This document shows, piece by piece, positions 49,448 through 58,058 of a stretch of DNA of 64,000 nt (its first letter is position 1; the number at the start of each line of letters is the position of its first letter). The DNA is from GWA1-54-12 sp964489845 (GTDB lineage Bacteria > Patescibacteriota > Minisyncoccia > UBA6257 > GWB1-50-10): positions 1 through 64,000 of the forward strand of contig CAZAZV010000002.1 of NCBI GenBank assembly GCA_964489845.1. Reading direction: 5' to 3'. The notes under the pieces were generated by a model that did no database searches, was not told the origin of the DNA, and saw only the letters and a list, made by a program, of their open reading frames with translations. The position numbers and the translations under genes are program-made.

Positions 49448-50848
49448 CTATGGCGTATCGATTTTTAAATGCAATGCCTTGAGTTGTCCTTCGTCGACCG
49501 GACTCGGCGCGTGCATGAGGAGGTCTCTCCCGTCCCCCGTCTTCGGGAAGGCGATGACTTCGCGGATGCTCGGTTCATTTTGCAAAATCATGATGGCGCG
49601 GTCAATCCCGTACGCAACGCCCCCGTGCGGCGGCACGCCGTAGCGGAACGCTTCGAGTAAGTGTCCGAACTGCTCCTGTATTTCCTCCGGTCGGTGCCCC
49701 AGGAGCTCGAACACGGCACGCAAGAGACTCTGCTCGTGAATACGTATCGAGCCGCCCCCGATTTCGTAACCATTCAGCACCACATCGTATTGCCGGGCGA
49801 CGATCGCCTCCGGATTTTTCGCGAACCGCTCCCGCAGCTCATCGGCATCCTTCACTTTCGGCATCGTGAAGGGATGATGCACCGCCTGCCAGCGCCGATG
49901 CTCTTCACTCCACTCGAACGCGGGAAAATCGACGACGAAGAGGAAGGCGAGTTCGTTTGGGTCGTTTCGGTCGCTCCGCACATCCGGCTTGTCACTCTGG
50001 TATCGCTCCATCGCCTCCGCATACGTCATCCGGGGAATACGCCCATCCGGCCCGAGTGTCAGCTTTTTTTCCGGATACAAATCGCGCACGAGGGAAAGGA
50101 ACACTGCTTCGGTGAGTGACATGATTTCTTCCTCGTCCGTGAAGCTCAATTCGACATCAACCTGCGTGAATTCCGGCTGGCGGTCTCCCCTGGTGTCCTC
50201 GTCGCGGAAACACCGCACGATTTGGAAATACCGCTCGAGGCCGGCAACCATCAGGAGCTGCTTGTACTGCTGCGGCGATTGCGGAAGGGCGTAAAACATG
50301 CCGGGATGCACGCGCGACGGAACGAGGTAATCTCTCGCTCCCTCCGGTGTTGATTTACCCAAATCCGGCGTTTCCACCTCGACGAATCCCCGCGCCTCGA
50401 AAAACCTCCGCAGATGCGAGATAACACAGGCTCGTTGGCGGATGTTCCGCGCCATCCGCTCCCGGCGCAAGTCGAGGTACCGGTACTGCATCCGCTTGTC
50501 CTCGCCGATATCCCGTCCGTCCCCCTCCACCGATATGGGCGGCGTGTCCGCTTCCGCGAGCACGTCGATGCGCAATACCTTCACCTCGTAGCCGCCGTTC
50601 GGAAGCTCCGGATTCTCCATCCCCTTCGGGCGCTTCCCGACCGTACCGTGCGCGCGGATGACCCATTCGGAGCGAAGTTTGTTCCCGTCCTCATATGCAT
50701 CGCCAGCAAAAACGATTTGCGCGACACCGCTCCGGTCGCGCAGGTCGATAAAGATGAGTTTCCCGTGGTCGCGCCGCGCGGCAACCCATCCGGCAAGCTC
50801 CATCTCTTTCCCTTCATATCCCCCGATATCGCGCGCTAAAATACGCAT
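49448..50848 (-). CDS. aspS: aspartyl-tRNA synthetase lacking the GAD insertion
   Basis: 466 residues. N-terminal OB fold (GWVAARRDHGKLIFIDLRDRSG), class II motif 2 (FRDEDTRGDRQPEFTQVD) and motif 3 (GVAYGIDRAIMIL) are present. Between MTYAEAMERYQSDKPDVR and FLFVVDFPAFEWSEEH there are only about 15 residues, where bacterial-type AspRS carries the GAD domain of about 120. The start (MRILARDIGG) lies 7 nt below a TACACT -10, so the mRNA is probably leaderless. Confidence 0.95.
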   Translation of the reverse strand: MRILARDIGGYEGKEMELAGWVAARRDHGKLIFIDLRDRSGVAQIVFAGDAYEDGNKLRSEWVIRAHGTVGKRPKGMENPELPNGGYEVKVLRIDVLAEADTPPISVEGDGRDIGEDKRMQYRYLDLRRERMARNIRQRACVISHLRRFFEARGFVEVETPDLGKSTPEGARDYLVPSRVHPGMFYALPQSPQQYKQLLMVAGLERYFQIVRCFRDEDTRGDRQPEFTQVDVELSFTDEEEIMSLTEAVFLSLVRDLYPEKKLTLGPDGRIPRMTYAEAMERYQSDKPDVRSDRNDPNELAFLFVVDFPAFEWSEEHRRWQAVHHPFTMPKVKDADELRERFAKNPEAIVARQYDVVLNGYEIGGGSIRIHEQSLLRAVFELLGHRPEEIQEQFGHLLEAFRYGVPPHGGVAYGIDRAIMILQNEPSIREVIAFPKTGDGRDLLMHAPSPVDEGQLKALHLKIDTP

Positions 50849-50855
50849 GGATTTA

Positions 50856-50884
50856 AGTGTAAAACGAAAAGCGAAAAATGCAAA
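50856..50884 (-). promoter_or_regulatory. aspS promoter, predicted leaderless
   Basis: Minus strand: TTTGCA (50884-50879), a 17-nt spacer made of TTTTCG-like repeats and TACACT (50861-50856), then 7 nt to the ATG at 50848. Confidence 0.6.
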
Positions 50885-50939
50885 ACGAGTGGAGAGGACG
50901 AACGCTCGGTGCCCAAGAGAGTAAGAAAACCGGAGCGCC

Positions 50940-51680
50940 CTACGGTGTCCCCGTCGCCTCAAACGGTTCGGGGAACACCATGAACTGCGGCGGGATATAC
51001 AAATCGTCCCGGTCGATCGGCCGGATACCGAACGCGCGAAGCGTTCCGCTCGAATCTTCCACGAAGCCCCCGACGACCACCGTATCCCCGACCGAAATGT
51101 TCGGCAAAGGGGACGGCAGCATCCGCTTGTCCGTTATGAAAAGCATGCGCCCGAACATATCCCGGACGATGATATGGTTGTCGGACAAATCCATGACCTG
51201 TCCGACGATCGCCGGCCCTCTGCTCCGATGGAATTCCATGCCGGGAACGCCGGCGAATCCCCGCACCGGCGCATTGAACTGCCGCACATCGAGCAGGACA
51301 CCGACGACAATGAGCACGCACACGACGAGCCCCGCGGAGTACAAAAGCGGCCGCTTATACACGACACCGTAGTGCCGCAGGAGCGCTTCGAGCGCGATAA
51401 TGAGCACTGCAACGACCGCGACGGTAAGCCACGGGAAACTTCCAATGAACATGCGCCACCCCCACGCGCCGAAGCCGGGGAGGAACCAGATGCCGTTGCG
51501 GTGCAGCGACAGGCGTATCCAGCCGATAACAAAAATGACCGCGGCGGCGACGAGCATGACAATGAGCGCGTAGAGCGCCGCGCGGAGCGCGAAGTACCAC
51601 CTGCCGCGCGGCTTCAGATGCCCTGAACGGATACGCTCCATGACGCGACTGAATGCGTTTTTGTTATTGGTGTTCGGCAT
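50940..51680 (-). CDS. membrane protein encoded with the ECF sigma factor (possible anti-sigma)
   Basis: 246 residues. Cytosolic N terminus of about 30 residues, three membrane spans (about 32-56, 80-100, 112-132) and an extracytoplasmic beta-rich part (GPAIVGQVMDLSDNHIIVRD, ISVGDTVVVGGFVED) like an OB fold. It overlaps the sigma gene by 17 nt, so the two are coupled. Genomic place suggests an anti-sigma or sensor role, but no zinc anti-sigma (ZAS) motif is present. Confidence 0.5.
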   Translation of the reverse strand: MPNTNNKNAFSRVMERIRSGHLKPRGRWYFALRAALYALIVMLVAAAVIFVIGWIRLSLHRNGIWFLPGFGAWGWRMFIGSFPWLTVAVVAVLIIALEALLRHYGVVYKRPLLYSAGLVVCVLIVVGVLLDVRQFNAPVRGFAGVPGMEFHRSRGPAIVGQVMDLSDNHIIVRDMFGRMLFITDKRMLPSPLPNISVGDTVVVGGFVEDSSGTLRAFGIRPIDRDDLYIPPQFMVFPEPFEATGTP

Positions 51681-52263
51681 GTGCTTCGTGGAGAGCGCGT
51701 TTCAGCAAATCCTTCGCGCGCTTCAACCTGATGGCGACTGTCCCTTTCGGTATTCGCATGATATCGGAGATGGCATCGTATGAAAACTCTTCGAAATAGT
51801 ACAGGACAAGCGGCTCGCGATATTTCGGCGGCAAGGCGTCAACGGACGCCTTCAAGAATGCTCTTGTTTCCTTGCCGCTCAAGTCCGCTTCAAGATTCTC
51901 GTCAGCGGCAAGGTGTGGGAACACCACATCAAGGTCGAAAAAAGTAAGCGGTTCCCGTTTCGTCCGCCGTATGAAATTGACCGCCTCATTGTGCGCGATG
52001 CGGTACAGCCATGGGGAAAATCTGCGTGCCGTGTTGAAACTCCGGATATTCAGATACGCTTTCACGAATGCCTCCTGCACGATGTCGTCGCTGTCCAAAT
52101 CTCCCGCGAAGCGCTTCGCATATCTCGTGAGCCGCTCCTGATACCGTCTCGTGAGCTCTTCGAACGCCTCCACGTCCCCGCGCTGCACGCGCGCGGCGAA
52201 CTCCTCGTCGGAAACCCCATCATTATTCATACGCGCCTCGTCCGCACATTCTTTCACAGCCAT
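51664..52263 (-). CDS. ECF-type RNA polymerase sigma factor
   Basis: 199 residues. Region 2: FEELTRRYQERLTRYAKRF, DDIVQEAFVKAYLNI and FSPWLYRIAHNEAVNFIRR; region 4: ALPPKYREPLVLYYFEEFSYDAISDIMRIPKGTVAIRLKRAK. No region 3, as usual in the group. It would direct transcription of an envelope or stress regulon. The start MAVKECADEA lies 7 nt below a TATAAG -10; a second ATG at 52230 is possible. Confidence 0.9.
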   Translation of the reverse strand: MAVKECADEARMNNDGVSDEEFAARVQRGDVEAFEELTRRYQERLTRYAKRFAGDLDSDDIVQEAFVKAYLNIRSFNTARRFSPWLYRIAHNEAVNFIRRTKREPLTFFDLDVVFPHLAADENLEADLSGKETRAFLKASVDALPPKYREPLVLYYFEEFSYDAISDIMRIPKGTVAIRLKRAKDLLKRALHEAHAEHQ

Positions 52264-52269
52264 TCCTTT

Positions 52270-52296
52270 ACTTATACTATCTTTGACAGTATAAAG
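52270..52296. promoter_or_regulatory. divergent promoters and inverted repeat between sigma gene and mnmA
   Basis: The 39-nt gap holds an inverted repeat CTTATACT-N9-AGTATAAAG. Each arm doubles as a -10 (TATAAG for the minus strand, TATAAA for the plus strand) placed 7 nt before its start codon, giving two facing leaderless starts. The -35 boxes are weak, so the repeat could be an operator. Confidence 0.5.
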
Positions 52297-52302
52297 AAAG
52301 CG

Positions 52303-53358
52303 ATGCGGAATATCGCGAAGGGAAAGAGGGTGTTTGTGGGTCTCTCCGGCGGTGTCGATTCGTCGGTTGCGGCGCTCATACTCAAGGAACGCGGGTACGA
52401 CGTGCTCGGCGTGTACCTGAAGTGCTTCAACATAGATGGCTGCGCGGTCCGCGATGCCGAAGATGCGCGCCTCGTCGCGGAGAAACTGGAAATACCGTTT
52501 TACGTCTTCGACTTGGAGGAGGAATACAAGCGGCGCGTCGTCAATTACATGGTGCGCGCGTACGAGCGCGGCGTAACGCCGAATCCGGATGTGATGTGCA
52601 ACCGGGAAATCAAATTCGGCCTCTTCCTCGAAAAGGCGCTCTCGAGGGGGGCCGAGTATGTCGCGACGGGACACTATGTGCGATTGCGACGTGGTAAACT
52701 CTGCACGGCGCGCGATGCGAAGAAAGACCAATCGTATTTTCTCTGGACGCTCACGAAGAAAGAGCTCGCGCATTGTCTCTTCCCTATCGGCAACTACGTG
52801 AAACCGCGCGTGCGGAAGCTTGCCGAACGGGCGGGGCTCCCGACCGCGCACAAGAAGGACTCGCAGGGCATCTGCTTCCTCGGCGACGTGAAGATACGAG
52901 ATTTCCTGAAAGCGTATTTGCCGGTGAAAACCGGGAACGTGGTCACGCCCGATGGTGCCGTCATCGGCACGCACGAAGGTGCGCATTTCTACACTATCGG
53001 TCAGCGGCGCGGCCTGCACGTTGCAACGGGTGAGCGGCTCTTCGTCGCCGCGAAAAATCTCGAGACGAATACGCTCGTTGCCGTCCCGGCGGGAGATGAG
53101 CTATTGTACGGGAAAGACGTCACACTCACCGAGGTAAACTTCATAACCGGCACTCCCGCGCTCCCCCGCCGCGTCCTCGCCCGCATCCGTTATCAGCAAC
53201 CGCTGCAGAAAGCAACGCTCTGCAAACTGCGCACAAACGACTATAAACTGGTCTTCGACAAGCCGCAGAAATTCGTCACGCCGGGACAATCGGCGGTTTG
53301 CTACAGCCGACAAGGATTCGGAACGCATGAGATGCTCGGCGGCGGCGTCATCGGCTGA
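52303..53358 (+). CDS. mnmA: tRNA 2-thiouridylase MnmA
   Basis: 351 residues. P-loop-like GLSGGVDSSVAALIL, catalytic cysteines in VMCNREIKFG and GICFLGDVKIRDFL, and the HDSQGIC-type block (KDSQGICFLG) are present. It thiolates U34 of Lys, Glu and Gln tRNAs. The start ATG follows a TATAAA box by 7 nt; an upstream overlong frame is a shadow of the sigma gene. Confidence 0.95.
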   Translation: MRNIAKGKRVFVGLSGGVDSSVAALILKERGYDVLGVYLKCFNIDGCAVRDAEDARLVAEKLEIPFYVFDLEEEYKRRVVNYMVRAYERGVTPNPDVMCNREIKFGLFLEKALSRGAEYVATGHYVRLRRGKLCTARDAKKDQSYFLWTLTKKELAHCLFPIGNYVKPRVRKLAERAGLPTAHKKDSQGICFLGDVKIRDFLKAYLPVKTGNVVTPDGAVIGTHEGAHFYTIGQRRGLHVATGERLFVAAKNLETNTLVAVPAGDELLYGKDVTLTEVNFITGTPALPRRVLARIRYQQPLQKATLCKLRTNDYKLVFDKPQKFVTPGQSAVCYSRQGFGTHEMLGGGVIG

Positions 53359-53362
53359 CGTA

Positions 53363-53392
53363 TTGCAAAATACGCGCGATTTCGGGTAAGAT
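53363..53392 (+). promoter_or_regulatory. efp promoter, predicted leaderless
   Basis: TTGCAA (53363-53368), an 18-nt spacer and TAAGAT (53387-53392), then 7 nt to the ATG at 53400. Confidence 0.6.
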
Positions 53393-53399
53393 GGGGAAC

Positions 53400-53966
53400 A
53401 TGCTTGAATACAACGAATTGAGGCCGGGCAAAACTTTCATATTGGACGGCGAACCGTATGTCGTACTCGATTACAACTTCGTCAAGAAGCAGCAACGGCG
53501 GCCGACCGCCCAACTGACGTTAAAAAATCTTTTGAGCGGCAAAGTGCGGGAGTACGGCGCGCACCAGGGAAGCACATTCGAAGAAGCGGACATTGTGGGG
53601 AAAAACTCCCGCTTCATCTATTACAAGGAAAAGACCGGCGAATACTGGTTTTGCAGCGCGGACAACCCGAGCGACCGCTTTGCGTTGAAAGCGGAGGTTG
53701 TTGGCGACGCCCGGAACTATCTCAAGGAAAATCTGGAAGTGACTATCCTGTCCTTCAACGACCTGCCGATATCGCTCCGCCTGCCGGCGAAAGTTGACCT
53801 CAAGGTGACCGATGCGCCGCCGAGCGTCAAAGGAGGTACGGTAAGCGGCGGCACGAAATCCGTCACAACGGAAACGGGCTTGAAAGTGACGACACCGCTT
53901 TTCGTCAATGCGGGAGACGTCATTCGCGTGAACACCGCGAACAGTGAGTACACCGAGCGCGTTTAA
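53400..53966 (+). CDS. efp: elongation factor P with unusual tip loop
   Basis: 188 residues, three OB-like domains (LEYNELRPGKTFILDGEPYVV, then VTDAPPSVKGGTVSGGTKSVTTETG and VNAGDVIRVNTANSEYTERV). The domain-I loop reads FVKKQQRRPTAQ instead of the common PGKGxA, so the residue normally modified (Lys or Arg) cannot be assigned; an Arg near the tip is possible. EF-P relieves polyproline stalls. Confidence 0.94.
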   Translation: MLEYNELRPGKTFILDGEPYVVLDYNFVKKQQRRPTAQLTLKNLLSGKVREYGAHQGSTFEEADIVGKNSRFIYYKEKTGEYWFCSADNPSDRFALKAEVVGDARNYLKENLEVTILSFNDLPISLRLPAKVDLKVTDAPPSVKGGTVSGGTKSVTTETGLKVTTPLFVNAGDVIRVNTANSEYTERV

Positions 53967-55465
53967 TCTTTCTTCGCTTCTCCGTTTCCTCCAAGCGCCC
54001 GTTCGAGGATATCTTTCAATTCCTCAACATTAACGTCTCCGCGCGGCGGCTTCTCTCCGGCATGCGGATGCAATGGCGCGGGACGCCCTTCGTCTTCCCG
54101 GTGAAGGACGGTTTTAAGTCGTTGCTCTCCCCGCTCGCTCACCCGCTCCACTGCCAGCCGCTCGTCCTGCCACTCCGCGCGCAATTTTTCTTCGACGTAA
54201 CTCCGCGGCGAGCCGTAGCGCCGCTGCGAGTACTCGACGATGGTTTCCTTCTGCGAGTGTTCGGGAGGCGTGGGGGGCGGGAACGTCCGCGCCGAGAAGG
54301 GCTGCGAGGTGATGCCGTCTATCATCATCTTGATGATGACGTGGTGCTTCGCGAGATTCACGAGGTCCTGCGCGGTGTACTGCGGCCCGAATTCGGGCTC
54401 GAGAAATTCGGCATCCGCCGCGCCGATGCGGAAACAAACGAGTGTGCCGACGTTCCCAAAAATCGCGTCGCGCACGCGCGTGTTGCCGTTGTCATGCACA
54501 AGCTGGTTGATGTACTGGTGCGCCAAAACGAGATTCAGGCGGTACTTCCGCGCCTCGGAGAGGATGTTCGCGAACGAATCGGTCGCGAAGTTTTGGAACT
54601 CGTCGACGTAGAGCACGAAGTCCCGCAGTTCATGGAGCGGCATATCGCCGCGCGACATCGCCGCAAGTTGCAGTTTGGTAACAATGAGGGAACCAAGGAG
54701 CGCTGTGTTGTCCTCCCCAACCTGTCCCTTCGACAGATTGACGATAAGAATTTTCCCGCTGTCCATCACCTCGCGCATGTCGATGGCAGAGCGGGGTTGT
54801 CCCAAAATATTCCGGAGCAACGGGTTCGTCACGAATTGCCCGACTTTGTTCTGTATCGCGGCAACCGCCTCAATCTGCAACCGCTGCGTGTATTGGGCGA
54901 ATTCCTCTTTCCAGAAGTGCTTCACAACCGGGTCTTCGATGTGATTCACGATTTCGTCGCGGTACCGCCTATCGGAAAACATCCGCAGAATGCCGAGCAC
55001 GGTCGACGATGGATTCTCGAGGAGCGCGAGGACAGTATTGCTCAAAATATATTCCATACGCGCGCTCCACACGTCAGGCCAAATTTTCTTGAACACTCCC
55101 ATCATACCCGATGCCAAGAGGTGCCGCCGCTCCACCGAAACCTCTTCGAAGGGGTTAAAGCCGATGGGGTGCTCGAGGTCGCCCGCGTCGAAATAGATAA
55201 CGTCTTCCACCCGCTCCTCCGGCACGTAGTGCAAGATGTGCTCCGCGAGCTCCCCATGCGGGTCGACGACGCCGATGCCCTTACCGCTCTGGATGTCGGA
55301 CACGATCATATTCTCGAGGAGCGTCGATTTCCCCACGCCTGTTTTCCCGATGACGTAAACGTGCCGCCGCCGGTCGTCCGCCTTGATACCGAAGCGCCGT
55401 TCTTCTCCGCGATAGTCCGTAATGCCGATAGGGGTGATGAGAGGGGTAACGTTCGAGTAATCCAT
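53963..55465 (-). CDS. HerA/VirD4-like conjugation-type ATPase
   Basis: 500 residues. Walker A GKTGVGKS at 40-47, Walker B FVLYVDEFQNF, and a conserved HQYINQL segment (HerA/TraD style). The last about 80 residues are charged and variable. ATPases of this group move DNA or proteins; in CPR they lie next to a large membrane-anchored protein, as here. The target process (DNA uptake, conjugation-like transfer or pilus function) is not known. It starts 1 nt after its neighbour. Confidence 0.8.
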   Translation of the reverse strand: MDYSNVTPLITPIGITDYRGEERRFGIKADDRRRHVYVIGKTGVGKSTLLENMIVSDIQSGKGIGVVDPHGELAEHILHYVPEERVEDVIYFDAGDLEHPIGFNPFEEVSVERRHLLASGMMGVFKKIWPDVWSARMEYILSNTVLALLENPSSTVLGILRMFSDRRYRDEIVNHIEDPVVKHFWKEEFAQYTQRLQIEAVAAIQNKVGQFVTNPLLRNILGQPRSAIDMREVMDSGKILIVNLSKGQVGEDNTALLGSLIVTKLQLAAMSRGDMPLHELRDFVLYVDEFQNFATDSFANILSEARKYRLNLVLAHQYINQLVHDNGNTRVRDAIFGNVGTLVCFRIGAADAEFLEPEFGPQYTAQDLVNLAKHHVIIKMMIDGITSQPFSARTFPPPTPPEHSQKETIVEYSQRRYGSPRSYVEEKLRAEWQDERLAVERVSERGEQRLKTVLHREDEGRPAPLHPHAGEKPPRGDVNVEELKDILERALGGNGEAKKD

Positions 55466-55466
55466 G

Positions 55467-56768
55467 TTAGAAAGAGGGTAAATCGGCCGGCGGGCTGCTC
55501 TTGCGCGCCTCGATGCGCTGCAGCATCGGCGACTTGACGCCGGTAATCGGGAAGTGGAAGAGCGTCGCGAGTTCCTCCGCGTTGTAGATGTTGAATTTCC
55601 GCACGAAATCGCGGGCGCGGTAATGCGCGTAGAGTTTCCGCCGCTTCCGGTCCGTTTTGAGGTTCTTGAATGGCTGCTTTGCGGTCGTCATGGTTTCCTT
55701 GTTCACGCCGAGCGCGTTGAGGTTCAAGGTACTGAACTGCCTGAACACACCCATGAGCGCGGTACTGTTCGAACCGGTAAACGCATCCTTCCGGTCAATA
55801 TAGACGAAGCGGATGCCTCCTTCAAATCCTATCTTCGACATCTTGTGTTCCACCGCCTCGATGATGCGCTTGTTTCCCTCAGTGAGTCCTCCTTTTTCTT
55901 CTTTTTTCTCCTCTTTGCCTCCTCCCCATTCGGGCACCACGAACGGCGCCTTGAGAAGATTCTGGCCGAACTCGCCGACGTTTTGCCCCTGTTTCCCCGC
56001 CCACTCGGAGAACTTCATTTTCTTCTCCGGTTTTTTCTTGCCGAGCACGATATCGATGACTTCCTGCGCTTTCTTCGTCCATTCGGTCCCCGTCGGCCGT
56101 ATGAGAATTTGAATCCACGCGGCTTCCGAACGCTCGAGGCGGGACATAACCTCGGTAATGGCGCCGATGGGGTCGACGCGGCGCTCTTCCTCGCGCTCCT
56201 CGAACTCCGGGTATGTCCGCAGGGGGTATCCGTCCTCGCGCACGAGCGCAAGCTCGCTCCCGAAAAGTGTATATTCCTCGTTCGGCAAGTCAGCCGGGAA
56301 TGAGCGGACATAGTCGTCCTCGTCCGGGACGAGCGATATTTCCACGTCGGGATAGTGCGCGTACACGACCGATTCAATCATGTCGCGGTATCCTTCCGGT
56401 ATCCGTATGTAAAAATGCACCGCGCCAGCGCGCCCCGCGACCTCGAAGCTCGCCCACTGTTCCACGACTCCCTTGAACCACTTCTTGTAAAATGAGACGC
56501 CGAACGAATACATCCCGTGCACCGTGGCGAAAACTTGCTCCATCGCCTTCGCGGTCTGGGGAACCTCGCGCGGCGCTGTGAGCTCCAAGAGCACCCATTT
56601 GATATCGTTCTTGAACCGCTCTTCTTTATAAAACAACCATGCTCTCGAGAACGCGAAAAAGAGAGCGAGAGGGATGACCACCCACCATATCAAAACAAAA
56701 ACGCCCCAAAACGCATGGAAGCCAACCGTTAAGGCATCACGAACTGCTGTAAGAGCGGTCAATAACAT
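55467..56768 (-). CDS. membrane-anchored partner of the HerA-like ATPase
   Basis: 433 residues. N-terminal spans (VGFHAFWGVFVLIWWVVIPLALF) are followed by a large cytosolic region with a beta-rich part (AVHFYIRIPEGYRDMIESVV), a charged low-complexity linker (about 255-300) and a C-terminal domain with KQPFKNLKTDRKRRKLYAHYRARD. No catalytic motif. It probably recruits the ATPase to the membrane. Confidence 0.65.
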   Translation of the reverse strand: MLLTALTAVRDALTVGFHAFWGVFVLIWWVVIPLALFFAFSRAWLFYKEERFKNDIKWVLLELTAPREVPQTAKAMEQVFATVHGMYSFGVSFYKKWFKGVVEQWASFEVAGRAGAVHFYIRIPEGYRDMIESVVYAHYPDVEISLVPDEDDYVRSFPADLPNEEYTLFGSELALVREDGYPLRTYPEFEEREEERRVDPIGAITEVMSRLERSEAAWIQILIRPTGTEWTKKAQEVIDIVLGKKKPEKKMKFSEWAGKQGQNVGEFGQNLLKAPFVVPEWGGGKEEKKEEKGGLTEGNKRIIEAVEHKMSKIGFEGGIRFVYIDRKDAFTGSNSTALMGVFRQFSTLNLNALGVNKETMTTAKQPFKNLKTDRKRRKLYAHYRARDFVRKFNIYNAEELATLFHFPITGVKSPMLQRIEARKSSPPADLPSF

Positions 56769-56793
56769 TAGTAAAATTATAACACGTACGCAG

Positions 56794-56999
56794 ACCGCTA
56801 TCCCCTGAAAAAGGACCCGCGCAGGGCGAGCTGGCAGAACTTGCCCGAACGAAGTGAGGTTACAAGTTCGCCATCCCGAGGAGCTCTGCCAGCAGGCGGA
56901 GCGAGGAGGGGCTACCTTCAGCGAGAGAGCGAGCCCGAGCGTGAACGCGTCCCGCTCGCGGGGCGGGACGACGTGTTTCGCTTCAGGGGCGTAGCGGTC
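56794..56999. mobile_element. MITE-like element E5 with terminal inverted repeats
   Basis: 206 bp. Ends GACCGCTATCCCCTGAA and TTCAGGGGCGTAGCGGTC, inverted repeats with one mismatch. Internal hairpins CTGGCAGAACTTG / ...CTCTGCCAG and CGTCCCGCTCGCGGGGCGGGACG. Shares ends and inner blocks with E4. It fills the gap between the ATPase pair and the next gene. Confidence 0.75.
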
Positions 57000-57008
57000 G
57001 GAGTAGGT

Positions 57009-58022
57009 CTACTTCAGCCGATATGCTCCCCCCGGCAGTCGCTCGAAATACTGCCGGTTCTGGAGGTTGAGCACGATGGTATTCTCCTTCGAAAACTTGC
57101 GCTTCTGAACGGCGTTTATCAGTTCCCGGGCGCTCATCGGCCCGTTTTCTCCCAAAATCCTCGCGATCACTTCCCGTACCGTTCCTCCTTCGTACCCGTC
57201 TTCCTTCAACCCGTACGTTCCCCGGCCCACGAGCACGAACCGCTCGTCTTTGATGAGTTCGTTATGAATGGTCTGAGGATGCACGCGCCGTTCGGCAAGT
57301 CCGACTTCCTGGATCATTTTCGCAATGTCTCTGAAGTGCAACGGCTTCCCGTGCTTCTTCAGTATCAGGTACGCGCGGTCGCGCGAGAATCGCGGCGTGA
57401 TCTCGGGCCACTCCGCAAGTCCCACGTCTCCGAACACGTTCACGGTGACGCGGCGGGCGAGCGGCAGGAGCCGCCCCAGTTCCATGGCGTCGAACCACTC
57501 GAGATGCTTACGCTTCACAAGAATTCCTTCCGGTCCCGCTTGCTCGAATCTCTTGATGAGCTGCTTCACGTCCCGCAGCACCCCGCTCTTCTGCCGCTCG
57601 TCGAGGTACCAAAACGCTTCCACGTCCCGATCGCCGGGAAAATAAAACGGCGCGCCGTTCGAAACTTCGAGGACGAAGTGCAGTTTGTTCGCGCACTGCT
57701 GCACCGAGTCGACAAGTCCTTTGCGCTCGAGGTCGGCGAGAAATTGCTCGCCGTGCGCGTAGCCGCCGCGTTCCTTCAGAATCACGTACGCGTCAGCGAG
57801 AAAATCCTGCAAAAGTCCCGCGAGAACATCTGCGAGCGCTTCCCGCGTTTTTTTCTCTATTTGCCGCACCCGCTCGCGCGTCAGTTCAAGGTCGTCTCCG
57901 ATTTCCTGGAGCGTCCGCCGCGTACCGCTTCGGTCGAGACCGAATCGTCCTCGTATGACTTCGCGCTGCTTCGGGGAAAAATCCGCAAGCGCGTCCCGCA
58001 ATATGCCATCCAAATACGTCAT
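57009..58022 (-). CDS. sigma region-4 / HARE-HTH regulator
   Basis: 337 residues. N-terminal sigma70 region 4 (FSPKQREVIRGRFGLDRSGTRRTL and LELTRERVRQIEKKTREAL) without region 2, a middle helical part, and a C-terminal HARE-HTH-like domain (KPLHFRDIAKMIQEVGL, VHPQTIHNELIKDERFVLVGRGTYGL, then a second copy). It resembles RNA-polymerase-associated delta-like proteins. The start MTYLDGILRD follows a -10-like TATTGT by about 10 nt. Confidence 0.75.
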   Translation of the reverse strand: MTYLDGILRDALADFSPKQREVIRGRFGLDRSGTRRTLQEIGDDLELTRERVRQIEKKTREALADVLAGLLQDFLADAYVILKERGGYAHGEQFLADLERKGLVDSVQQCANKLHFVLEVSNGAPFYFPGDRDVEAFWYLDERQKSGVLRDVKQLIKRFEQAGPEGILVKRKHLEWFDAMELGRLLPLARRVTVNVFGDVGLAEWPEITPRFSRDRAYLILKKHGKPLHFRDIAKMIQEVGLAERRVHPQTIHNELIKDERFVLVGRGTYGLKEDGYEGGTVREVIARILGENGPMSARELINAVQKRKFSKENTIVLNLQNRQYFERLPGGAYRLK

Positions 58023-58058
58023 AGGAAATCTAACAATAACACACAAGTTATCCACACG

